This document shows, piece by piece, positions 1-7,134 of a stretch of DNA of 64,000 nucleotides. The stretch is from Azonexus fungiphilus (GTDB lineage: Bacteria > Pseudomonadota > Gammaproteobacteria > Burkholderiales > Rhodocyclaceae). Position 1 is the stretch's first letter. Every line of letters begins with the position of its first letter. The stretch is from the NCBI RefSeq assembly GCF_003634965.1, contig NZ_RBXP01000001.1:124001-188000 (forward strand), written 5' to 3'. The notes under the pieces were generated by a model. That model was given only the letters and a program-made list of their open reading frames with translations. It ran no database searches and had not been told where the DNA came from. The position numbers and the translations under genes were made by a program.

Positions 1-693
1 GGCATCAAACTGCTCATTTAGGTCATCCTGGCTAATGTCTTGAGCATCTTGACCGAGCAGTTCCACCGTTTCAAACGCATCAACCGAAAACCTGCGAAGG
101 GCTTGCCGAGCATGGCACCATGCTTCCAGGTACCAGTTGTTTCGGTAGAAAACGAGGCGTTGAGGTGAAAGCAGCCGATCCAGGCGCTCATCCTTTTCCC
201 TGGAATAGTGCAGAACCTTGATTCGCTTTCGTTCAAGTAGTGCTCTCGAAATCAGGCTGAAGTATTTGCTGCCTTTACGTCGGATGCCCGTACGTACCAA
301 CCGAATCCGTTGCGTCACTTGATTGAACGACTGTTGATCTCTGCCCAAGATTGCCTCCAGGCGGGAAAGCAGCGGCTGAACATGCGGGGTAAGAAATCCT
401 GGCTCCAATTCGGCCAAGAGGCTGTGCATGGTCAGGAGCGCACAGGTTTCCTCGGCGCTAAACCACAAGCCAGGTAATTCATAGGCTGGACCAGTATTTG
501 GTGTGCTGAAACGATAGCCGCCCGCATCGCGGTCATAAACAATCGGTGCATTGAAACGTTCTTTGAGAAACGCTAGGTCGCGCTTCAGTGTAGCCCAGGA
601 GATTTGCAGTGCGTCGAGTAGCTGCTGGCGCGACATGATCTTGTTGGACTGAAGCAACTGGTCGATTTTGTAAAAGCGTTCTGTCTGGCTCAT
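1..693 (-). CDS. WYL-domain HTH transcriptional regulator, C-terminus cut by window edge
   Basis: The reading frame is open from an ATG at 693 down to base 1 (231 codons) without a stop, so the 3' end lies outside the window. The N-terminus (MSQTERFYKIDQLLQSNKIM) has the winged-helix DeoR/YafY-type start used by WYL regulators, with recognition-helix residues SWATLKRDLAFLKERF. A middle portion contains the YF/RNNWYLEAWC stretch seen in WYL domains. WYL regulators of the BrxR/CapW type are known repressors found at the edges of phage-defence islands and bind nucleic-acid or nucleotide ligands; that this one does so is inference. It is divergent from the small gene at 774, with an inverted repeat between them (705-721) that is a candidate operator. 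Confidence 0.8.
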   Translation of the reverse strand, partial: MSQTERFYKIDQLLQSNKIMSRQQLLDALQISWATLKRDLAFLKERFNAPIVYDRDAGGYRFSTPNTGPAYELPGLWFSAEETCALLTMHSLLAELEPGFLTPHVQPLLSRLEAILGRDQQSFNQVTQRIRLVRTGIRRKGSKYFSLISRALLERKRIKVLHYSREKDERLDRLLSPQRLVFYRNNWYLEAWCHARQALRRFSVDAFETVELLGQDAQDISQDDLNEQFDA

Positions 694-704
694 ATGATTT
701 CCTG

Positions 705-721
705 GGCTCACGATATGAGCC
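705..721. promoter_or_regulatory. Candidate operator in the divergent WYL/small-gene interval
   Basis: GGCTCA (705-710) and TGAGCC (716-721) form a perfect 6-bp inverted repeat with a CGATA spacer, in the 80-bp gap between the WYL regulator start (693) and the gene at 774. Position and symmetry suit autoregulation by the WYL protein, but this is inference. Confidence 0.4.
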
Positions 722-773
722 TTTCGGCTGTCATACTGCCTACTGAATTTTGGTAACACAAGGAGGGAATTCG

Positions 774-1007
774 ATGACGACTACGATCCTGCTTGCCGCT
801 GCATCTTGTTTGATGATTAGCAATCCAGACCAACGGGCCTACTGCAAAGCACTGGAGTCAGGACGGCAAACCGATTGCACGGCCATTGCCGATTACGCCC
901 TGAGAACGCGATGCAAAACCAAACTCGGCGGCGAACCGGCCAACTGCTACACCATTTCGGATACCGAGCAGCGAACACTCTGCTTGGCAAAAGCAAAACG
1001 AAGCTGA
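774..1007 (+). CDS. Small cysteine-repeat protein, possibly exported
   Basis: A 77-aa protein. The ATG at 774 is chosen over an in-frame upstream start at 750 because AAGGAGGG lies just before it. The first about 18 residues are hydrophobic (MTTTILLAAASCLMIS), possibly a short signal or anchor. The rest shows an internal repeat: R-x-x-C at three places (RAYC, RTRC, RTLC) alternating with C-x-x-I (CTAI, CYTI), giving a regular Cys pattern that suggests disulfides or metal binding. It starts an apparent operon with the HD hydrolase gene 11 bases downstream. Function not recognised. Confidence 0.55.
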   Translation: MTTTILLAAASCLMISNPDQRAYCKALESGRQTDCTAIADYALRTRCKTKLGGEPANCYTISDTEQRTLCLAKAKRS

Positions 1008-1018
1008 AAGGAACCTCG

Positions 1019-1591
1019 ATGCTGACTGAAAAATTCGCCGCAGCGGTCAATATGGCAGCGACCGCCCATGCCAAGCAGGTTCGCAAGGGTAGCAATACCC
1101 CTTACATCGCCCACCCACTCGGTGTTGCCTCGTTGGTATTGGAGTTTGGTGGCGACGAAGAGCAGGCGATTGCTGGGTTGTTGCACGATGTGATCGAGGA
1201 TGGTGGCCCGCAATTCATTGAACCTATCCGAGAGCAATTTGGCGAGCGGGTTTTGTCGATGGTCGAAGCATGTACCGATGGCATCCCCGATGCAAAAGGG
1301 GTGAAAGCCCCATGGCGAGAGCGTAAGGAAAAATATCTGGATCACCTTGGGGCAACCGCTACCGATGCCCTGCTGGTCTCCGCGGCTGACAAGCTCTATA
1401 ACGCTCGGGCCATCCTGGACGATTTGCTTGATCCATCTGTCGGACGAGCCGTTTTTGAACGTTTTTCGGCCAGCAAGGAGGAAACGCTGTGGTACTACCG
1501 TGAACTAGGAAGGATTTTCAGTGATCGGCAAAGCCCTGTAGCGCATCGCCTGAATGCAACCGTGATCGAAATTCAACGATTGGCCGCTTGA
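1019..1591 (+). CDS. Small HD-domain hydrolase, MESH1/SpoT-like
   Basis: 190 aa from the ATG at 1019, preceded by AAAGGAA; the open frame extends upstream to 875, but that overlaps the preceding gene and lacks a ribosome site. The protein is essentially one HD domain: TPYIAHPLGVA near residues 27-37, LLHDVIEDGG near 54-63, and ADKLYNARAI near 123-132. These match the H...HDxxED...D(K/R)xxN pattern of the ppGpp-hydrolase domain of RelA/SpoT and of stand-alone alarmone hydrolases (SAH/MESH1). There is no synthetase, TGS or ACT domain. A full SpoT is encoded separately at 26572. Substrate could be (p)ppGpp, (p)ppApp or another nucleotide; the sequence does not decide. Followed immediately by the Cys-rich gene. 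Confidence 0.8.
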   Translation: MLTEKFAAAVNMAATAHAKQVRKGSNTPYIAHPLGVASLVLEFGGDEEQAIAGLLHDVIEDGGPQFIEPIREQFGERVLSMVEACTDGIPDAKGVKAPWRERKEKYLDHLGATATDALLVSAADKLYNARAILDDLLDPSVGRAVFERFSASKEETLWYYRELGRIFSDRQSPVAHRLNATVIEIQRLAA

Positions 1592-1593
1592 AT

Positions 1594-2061
1594 ATGGATC
1601 ACTGTTCGCACTGCCACGCCATCCTTGGAGAGCAGCGGGTACTGCTGGATCGGCGTATCGAGGTCATGACTTTCTCGGGTGACATACCCAAGGCAACCGT
1701 CCTGGGTTGTGACGATGGCTACGCTTTCTGTAGCCAGGACTGCTGGCACAAGCATCAGCCGACCATTATTGAGCAGTTGAAGCTGACACAAACCTACCCC
1801 GTATTCGATGTGCTCAGCGACTGCTGCCGCTGTGGTGCCCCGGTTGATCGCCGACAGGCATACGTGATGTATGCCTTGATGGAAGCAACGCTGGAATCGA
1901 AACCTTGGCTCAAGAGTTGTTCTGTTGAGTCAGACGAGGAGTTTGCGGTGTTGTGCCAGCAATGCGAGTTTCCCAATTTCGATAGTGCGGAACATGACAC
2001 CGAGGAATGTGGGCCTGAGTTGATTACTGCTGGCAACGTGGTGTGCGAGAAGACTGAATAA
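1594..2061 (+). CDS. Cys-rich, probably zinc-binding protein of unknown function
   Basis: 155 aa from the ATG at 1594, 2 bases after the HD gene stop; a TTG at 1588 that overlaps the stop is an alternative start. Cys pairs occur as CSHCH near residue 4, CSQDC near 45, CCRC near 76 and CQQC near 120, with two nearby His residues, suggesting two or more zinc-binding sites. No catalytic motif is recognised. Tight packing with the HD and NUDIX genes implies co-expression, and a role in that module is inference. Confidence 0.6.
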   Translation: MDHCSHCHAILGEQRVLLDRRIEVMTFSGDIPKATVLGCDDGYAFCSQDCWHKHQPTIIEQLKLTQTYPVFDVLSDCCRCGAPVDRRQAYVMYALMEATLESKPWLKSCSVESDEEFAVLCQQCEFPNFDSAEHDTEECGPELITAGNVVCEKTE

Positions 2062-2079
2062 TCTTGGGAGGATAAGAAT

Positions 2080-2880
2080 ATGTGGCTATTCACTACCATC
2101 GGCTTTTTCAGCGCCGTTCAAAAGCCTGGCACAGATTTCATCACGATCCGTGCTCGGGTTCGCAACGATCTGGATAATCTGCGAGAGAAGTATCTTCCCG
2201 ATCTATCTCCGACCATTGCCAAGGCTGGGACAGATTACCCATGGAGGGCAACAGTTGCTCATGCCAAGTTCGCCGAAGCCCTCAGCAAAATTGCCTTGGA
2301 TATTGACTACGGCAACTTCAAGGATGAGGTTGCCAAGCAACAAGGAAAATCACGCGCCCATCGCTATGGCAAGGTCTGGTCAGCTTTGTACGACATGCTG
2401 GAAGAAGCGCCCAAGAAGGTGCTGAACTGGAGTAACCCGATTCCCCCTGGAAAGAAGGTGGCCTACGGTGGTGTGGTGTTCGATAGCAAAGGCAATGTGT
2501 TGTTGCGCGAGCCCAAAAACCACTACGACGGTTATGTTTGGACCTTCCCAAAGGGGCGTCCTGATCCTGGTGAGACGCCTGAGCAAACTGCACTACGGGA
2601 AGTGAAGGAAGAAACCGGCGTCGATGCAACGATAGTTGGCATCCTGCCTAGCGATTACCTGGGCGGTACGACGGTCAATCGCTACTTCATCATGCGCGGC
2701 CCTGATGGGGCAGGGTTTGTTGCCGCCGATGACCCTGAAACTGCCGCTGTGAAGTGGGTCGGAATTGATGAGGCTGCTGATTGCATCAATAAGACAAGCA
2801 ACCTTACTGGCAGGGCTCGGGATTTGAACGTGCTCGCAGATGTTCGGCAATTTAAAATTGCTGAGAAAGCAGGAGATTAA
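2080..2880 (+). CDS. NUDIX hydrolase with an N-terminal extension
   Basis: 266 aa, ATG at 2080 preceded by GGGAGGAT. The C-terminal half carries a complete NUDIX box: GRPDPGETPEQTALREVKEE followed by TGV, matching GX5EX7REUXEEXGU (about residues 160-182), preceded by a WTFPKG strand. NUDIX enzymes cleave nucleoside diphosphates linked to another moiety X. The first about 110 residues form a separate predicted alpha-helical domain, absent from minimal NUDIX enzymes, containing the charged segment NFKDEVAKQQGKSRAHRYGK and a VWSALYDML helix. It is the last gene of the HD/Cys/NUDIX run, 18 bases after the Cys-rich gene. Substrate not predictable; a nucleotide-signal or damaged-nucleotide function is inference from the HD partner. 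Confidence 0.85.
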   Translation: MWLFTTIGFFSAVQKPGTDFITIRARVRNDLDNLREKYLPDLSPTIAKAGTDYPWRATVAHAKFAEALSKIALDIDYGNFKDEVAKQQGKSRAHRYGKVWSALYDMLEEAPKKVLNWSNPIPPGKKVAYGGVVFDSKGNVLLREPKNHYDGYVWTFPKGRPDPGETPEQTALREVKEETGVDATIVGILPSDYLGGTTVNRYFIMRGPDGAGFVAADDPETAAVKWVGIDEAADCINKTSNLTGRARDLNVLADVRQFKIAEKAGD

Positions 2881-2974
2881 CTACAGCCATATTGCTACTG
2901 TCCGATGAATTTATTTGGCATTGTTTGTTGTTTCAAATGGCAGTACATTGGCAGTCTTGCCAACGAGGCCCGCC

Positions 2975-3160
2975 ATGCCACGCCAAAAGAACGAAACGCT
3001 GACTATCAGGACGACTGCCGAGATTAAAGACTTGTTGCGTCAGGCAGCGGAGCGCGAGCATCGCTCCCTGGCCTCCATGATCGAGGTGCTGGTTAGGGAT
3101 TACTCCAAGAAGGCCAAGCTGCAACCGTCTGCGGCATCGCAGAACGCAGGGGAGAACTAG
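2975..3160 (+). CDS. Ribbon-helix-helix (CopG/Arc-like) small regulator
   Basis: 61 aa from ATG 2975 (MPRQKNETLTIRTTAEIKDL...). An upstream in-frame start at 2915 would add 20 unlike residues and is rejected. The pattern is a short beta strand (ETLTIRTTAEI), helix (KDLLRQAAERE), then RSLASMIEVLVRDYSKKA, typical of RHH DNA-binding proteins. It ends 3 bases before the helicase gene, so it may be the autorepressor of the following seven-gene defence locus. Homologous small RHH proteins also act as antitoxins; no partner toxin adjoins it here. Confidence 0.7.
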   Translation: MPRQKNETLTIRTTAEIKDLLRQAAEREHRSLASMIEVLVRDYSKKAKLQPSAASQNAGEN

Positions 3161-3163
3161 CTC

Positions 3164-6100
3164 ATGCGGTTGCTCAAAAACACAGGCGCTGATCGCGTCA
3201 TCGACCTGCTTGATCCGAAGCTGCAGAAGGACGGTCAACTCGATATTGTGACCCCGGAGTTCTCGCTGTTCGCGTTCTCGGCGCTGCAGGCCAAACTGGC
3301 GACAATCAGGCAGAGCAACATCGTTATTCCTTCCATTGATGGCGAACTAAGGTTGATGGGTAACGAAGCAGACCGACCGGCCAGGAACCAGTTGTTGTCG
3401 CGTTGGCTGGCGAAGCGATGTGCGGAGTGGGCCAAAGGAAAGGCCGAGATTCGCGTTGCCAGAGGCAAGGTGCCGCAAGGTGTGGCGGTCGTTCGTGACT
3501 CGAATGGCGCTGCCCAGCAAGTGGTGATGGGCTCCTTCGGGCTAACCAGCGATGGCCTGGGAATTACCCCCGGTAACCCCCTTAACCTCATCCAGGCATC
3601 CGATACGGCTGATGAAGCTGCGATGTTGAGCCAATGGTTCGACATGCAGTGGAACAGCCTCCCTCACGATGAAGCCAGCAAGCAGGCGTTTATCGAGTCG
3701 TTGGAAACGCTGGCTGCGGACTGCCCGCCATTTACGCTCTACGCGCTGATTCTTTCCCATCTCTTCAGCCATGCCGAAGATGAAATGGATGAGGAGCGCA
3801 TCGTCAAATCGGCCACCGGCATCCGCAATACGCTGGTCTGGAAGAAGCTGTACAAGTTCCAGCGTGATGGCGTCGTCGGTGCCATCGATAAGCTGAACCG
3901 GTTTGGCGGCTGCATCATTGCCGACAGCGTTGGTTTGGGGAAAACCTTCGAGGCCTTGGCAGTCATCAAGTATTTCGAGCTTCGCAACGACCGGGTGCTG
4001 GTGCTATGCCCGAAGCGTTTGCGCGACAACTGGACGCTCTACAAGGCCAACGACAAGCGCAATGTACTGGCTACCGACCGCTTTAATTTCGACGTACTCA
4101 ACCACACAGACCTTTCGCGGGAAGGTGGAACGTCGGGCGATATTGACCTTGCCCATGTGAATTGGGGTAACTACGATCTGGTGGTCATCGACGAGTCGCA
4201 CAACTTCCGCAATAAGGCCACGCACAAGGGCCGCGAATCCCGCTATGACCGACTGATGCGCCGGATCATCCAGGAAGGCGTCAAAACTCGTGTGCTGATG
4301 CTGTCGGCCACGCCAGTCAATAATCGCCTTGCAGATCTGCGAAACCAGATCGCCTTTGCCACCGAGGGCGACGACACGGCATTGATGGAACATGGCATCG
4401 CCAGCATCGAGGCCACGACGCGTAAGGCGCAAGCGCAGTTCAACCGCTGGCTAAGCCTCGATGACGAGGAGAAAACACCCAGTCGCCTTGTTGAAATGCT
4501 GGGTTTCGACTACTTCACGCTGCTGGATCACCTGACCATTGCGCGCTCTCGCAAGCACATTCAGAAATACTACGGCACGACGGAGACTGGCTCCTTCCCG
4601 GTGCGACTGCCTCCGATCAACATCAAGCCCGATGTGGATCGTGCTGGCGAATTCCGCTCTATTCGTGACATCAACCTGGAGATTCGTCGGCTGAATTTGG
4701 CGGCCTACGCACCACTTCGCTACGTTCTGCCGCACAAGCAAGCTGACTACGACGCCAAGTACAGCACCCAGATTCGGGGCGGCGAAAGCTTCTTCCGGCA
4801 GGTTGACCGTGAAGAAAGCTTGATCCACCTGTTGCGCGTCAATGTCCTGAAGCGCATGGAAAGCGCCGTGTCGTCCTTCACGCTCACTGTTCAGCGGCAA
4901 CTCAAGGATGTGGAAGCTACGCTGGCACGTATCGAGGCCCACGATCCCGAGATAGAGGAACTGGACATTGCCGATGTGGATATCGACGATCCTTCGTTTG
5001 AAAGCCTCCTGGTTGGTCGCAAGGTCAAGGTGCTGCTGACTGACGTTGATCTACTGCGCTGGCGGCATGACCTGATCGAAGACCGCAATCGCCTCGCTGC
5101 TCTTTATGCAGCAGCCAAGCAGGTTGATGCGGCTCGGGATGCCAAATTGACCGCTTTGCGCGAAGTCATAGCCCACAAGTGCCAGCATCCAACCAATGCA
5201 GGCAACAAGAAAATCATCATCTTCACGGCATTTGCCGATACCGCAACCTACCTGTACGAACAGCTATCGGCCTGGGCTAAAGCTGATCTTGGCATTGAAA
5301 GTGCCTTGGTGACTGGCTCAGGACGGAACCAGACCAGCCTGCCACATCTCCGCAAGGATCTTGCGTCCATCCTGACCGCCTTCTCGCCACGATCCAAGGA
5401 GCGCCCCGCCGATCTGGCGCACGAAGGCGAGCTGGACTTGTTGATCGCCACCGATTGCATCAGCGAAGGCCAGAACTTGCAGGACTGCGACTGGCTCATT
5501 AACTACGACATTCACTGGAACCCGGTTCGCATCATCCAGCGGTTTGGCCGTATCGACCGCATCGGTTCGCCCAACGAGCGTATTCAACTGGTGAATTTTT
5601 GGCCGAACATGGAGCTGGACGAGTACATCAATCTCGAACAGCGGGTCAGCGGTCGTATGGTCTTGCTCGACATTTCGGCAACCGGCGAAGAAAACCTGAT
5701 TGAACAGCAGTCCGGCAACCCCATGAACGACCTGGAGTACCGCCGTAAGCAACTGCTCAAACTGCAAGACACGGTGATTGACCTGGAAGATCTGTCTTCC
5801 GGCGTGTCGATTACTGATTTGACGCTGACCGACTTCCGTATCGACCTGGCGCAGTACCTCAAAGCACATCCCGGTAAACTCGAATCCCTGCCACTGGGTG
5901 CTTGCGCCGTAACCACCAGCATGGATGCTGACATTACGCCAGGTGTTGTTTTTTGCCTGCGGGCCGAAGGGGCCGCCGCACAGAAGATTACCGATGCGGG
6001 CTACCCGTTGGCCCCGCATTTCCTCGTTCATGTCAGCGAAGCGGGATCAGTTGAGCTTCCCTACACACAGGCAAAGCGCATCCTGGATTGGCTCAAGCGC

Positions 6101-6358
6101 GTCAGCCTGGGCCGTGACACCCCTGACTCGGCGGCCATCCACCGCTTCGACAAGCAGACCAAGCAGGGTGCAGACATGGCTTCTGTGCGGCAATTGTTAG
6201 CGGCTGCCGTAGCCTCGATTGTCGGCAAGAGTGAGGAACGGGCGATAGCCAGCCTGTTTTCGCCGGGTGGAACCCATGCCTTGAAAGGTGAATTCGCTGG
6301 CAGTAACGATTTTGAGGTTGTTGCCTACATGGTGATCCTGCCGGAGCAGTTGGCTTGA
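3164..6358 (+). CDS. SNF2/SF2-family helicase, large defence-type
   Basis: 1064 aa. The motor has Walker A DSVGLGKTFEA near residues 253-264, the helicase II box VVIDESHNF near 340, motif III LSATPVNN near 382, and C-terminal helicase motifs TDCISEGQNLQDCDWLIN and RFGRIDRIGS near 760-800. This is the SNF2-like 'DEAD/DEAH helicase with helicase_C' architecture, with an N-terminal domain of about 220 aa and a C-terminal tail of about 250 aa. DISARM DrmD is a SNF2-type helicase of similar length, but the other DISARM proteins are not seen here. The gene starts 3 bases after the RHH gene and overlaps the DUF4391 gene by TTGA. Likely ATP-dependent DNA translocation in restriction; the precise role is inference. 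Confidence 0.85.
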   Translation: MRLLKNTGADRVIDLLDPKLQKDGQLDIVTPEFSLFAFSALQAKLATIRQSNIVIPSIDGELRLMGNEADRPARNQLLSRWLAKRCAEWAKGKAEIRVARGKVPQGVAVVRDSNGAAQQVVMGSFGLTSDGLGITPGNPLNLIQASDTADEAAMLSQWFDMQWNSLPHDEASKQAFIESLETLAADCPPFTLYALILSHLFSHAEDEMDEERIVKSATGIRNTLVWKKLYKFQRDGVVGAIDKLNRFGGCIIADSVGLGKTFEALAVIKYFELRNDRVLVLCPKRLRDNWTLYKANDKRNVLATDRFNFDVLNHTDLSREGGTSGDIDLAHVNWGNYDLVVIDESHNFRNKATHKGRESRYDRLMRRIIQEGVKTRVLMLSATPVNNRLADLRNQIAFATEGDDTALMEHGIASIEATTRKAQAQFNRWLSLDDEEKTPSRLVEMLGFDYFTLLDHLTIARSRKHIQKYYGTTETGSFPVRLPPINIKPDVDRAGEFRSIRDINLEIRRLNLAAYAPLRYVLPHKQADYDAKYSTQIRGGESFFRQVDREESLIHLLRVNVLKRMESAVSSFTLTVQRQLKDVEATLARIEAHDPEIEELDIADVDIDDPSFESLLVGRKVKVLLTDVDLLRWRHDLIEDRNRLAALYAAAKQVDAARDAKLTALREVIAHKCQHPTNAGNKKIIIFTAFADTATYLYEQLSAWAKADLGIESALVTGSGRNQTSLPHLRKDLASILTAFSPRSKERPADLAHEGELDLLIATDCISEGQNLQDCDWLINYDIHWNPVRIIQRFGRIDRIGSPNERIQLVNFWPNMELDEYINLEQRVSGRMVLLDISATGEENLIEQQSGNPMNDLEYRRKQLLKLQDTVIDLEDLSSGVSITDLTLTDFRIDLAQYLKAHPGKLESLPLGACAVTTSMDADITPGVVFCLRAEGAAAQKITDAGYPLAPHFLVHVSEAGSVELPYTQAKRILDWLKRVSLGRDTPDSAAIHRFDKQTKQGADMASVRQLLAAAVASIVGKSEERAIASLFSPGGTHALKGEFAGSNDFEVVAYMVILPEQLA

Positions 6359-7131
6359 CCGTCAGTTTCGATCTTCCTCGTCTCGTTACAGCTTTGGGCT
6401 ACCCAGAGAGTGCTGCGGTCAACCAGCGTATTCCCAAGAAAATGCTGGTCGAAACGGGGGTAGCGGCGGCAGCGGATAAACGCGCCATTACCGACGGCAT
6501 CGACGAGATTCATTGGTTGGCAGCACTGAAGCCGGTAACGGTTGGGATACCGGCCTATCAGGATGAGGCCCGTGATTACCTCGAAATTGCCATCCTGAGC
6601 ATCAAGCTGCGCCCGGAAGCCAAGGCCAGCCGTATCGCCGAACTGGTCCATCGTGCCATTCCCTATCCCACATTCCTGATGGCGCACTCCCAGGGTGGTA
6701 TCAGCATCTCGCTGGTGCATAAACGCTGGGCGCAAAACGAAGCTGGGAAGACTGTGCTGGACGGCGATGTACTTGAGGCCAACCTGCGTTTTTCAGACCG
6801 ACCCGGCCTGGTTCAAAGCTTTTTCGATGCCCTGTCGCTGGAAAAGCAGCCGCGCCTGTCTCTTCACGCGCTTTATCAAGGCTGGATAGACGCATTGATA
6901 GCTTGGCAGGCTTCAGCTTTAACGGGGTGTTTTGAACTGAGCACTTCCGCCGCTCACGCAGCTATGCGCCGTGCGGCCCTACATCAGTTCCGCGAACTGG
7001 ACGCGAAGATTGCGAGCTTGCGCTTGTCAGCCAGCAAGGAAAAACAAACTGCCCGCCAAGTGGCTGCCAACCTCGAAATTAAAGCGTTGCTGGCCGAGCG
7101 CCAGCGTGTTGCCGACAATATTAAGGGATAA
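6355..7131 (+). CDS. DUF4391-type protein, partner of the helicase
   Basis: 258 aa with a TTG start at 6355 that overlaps the helicase stop (TTGA), indicating translational coupling. The N-terminus carries the AVNQRIPKKMLVE segment that I associate with the DUF4391 family, followed by DEIHWLAALKP and a C-terminal helical part with KQTARQVAANLEIKALL that may be a coiled coil. No catalytic motif is recognised. DUF4391 proteins are, from memory, repeatedly encoded next to a helicase and Type III Mod/Res genes; the exact family call should be tested by profile search. Its tight placement after the helicase suggests a complex partner or specificity adaptor. Confidence 0.65.
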   Translation: MTVSFDLPRLVTALGYPESAAVNQRIPKKMLVETGVAAAADKRAITDGIDEIHWLAALKPVTVGIPAYQDEARDYLEIAILSIKLRPEAKASRIAELVHRAIPYPTFLMAHSQGGISISLVHKRWAQNEAGKTVLDGDVLEANLRFSDRPGLVQSFFDALSLEKQPRLSLHALYQGWIDALIAWQASALTGCFELSTSAAHAAMRRAALHQFRELDAKIASLRLSASKEKQTARQVAANLEIKALLAERQRVADNIKG

Positions 7132-7134
7132 AAA

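Noticed and set aside
2975..6358. DISARM system (DrmD-like helicase)
   Set aside because: Helicase length and type fit DrmD, but DrmA, DrmB, DrmC and a DISARM methylase are not seen; the neighbours are DUF4391, GmrSD and Type III genes.
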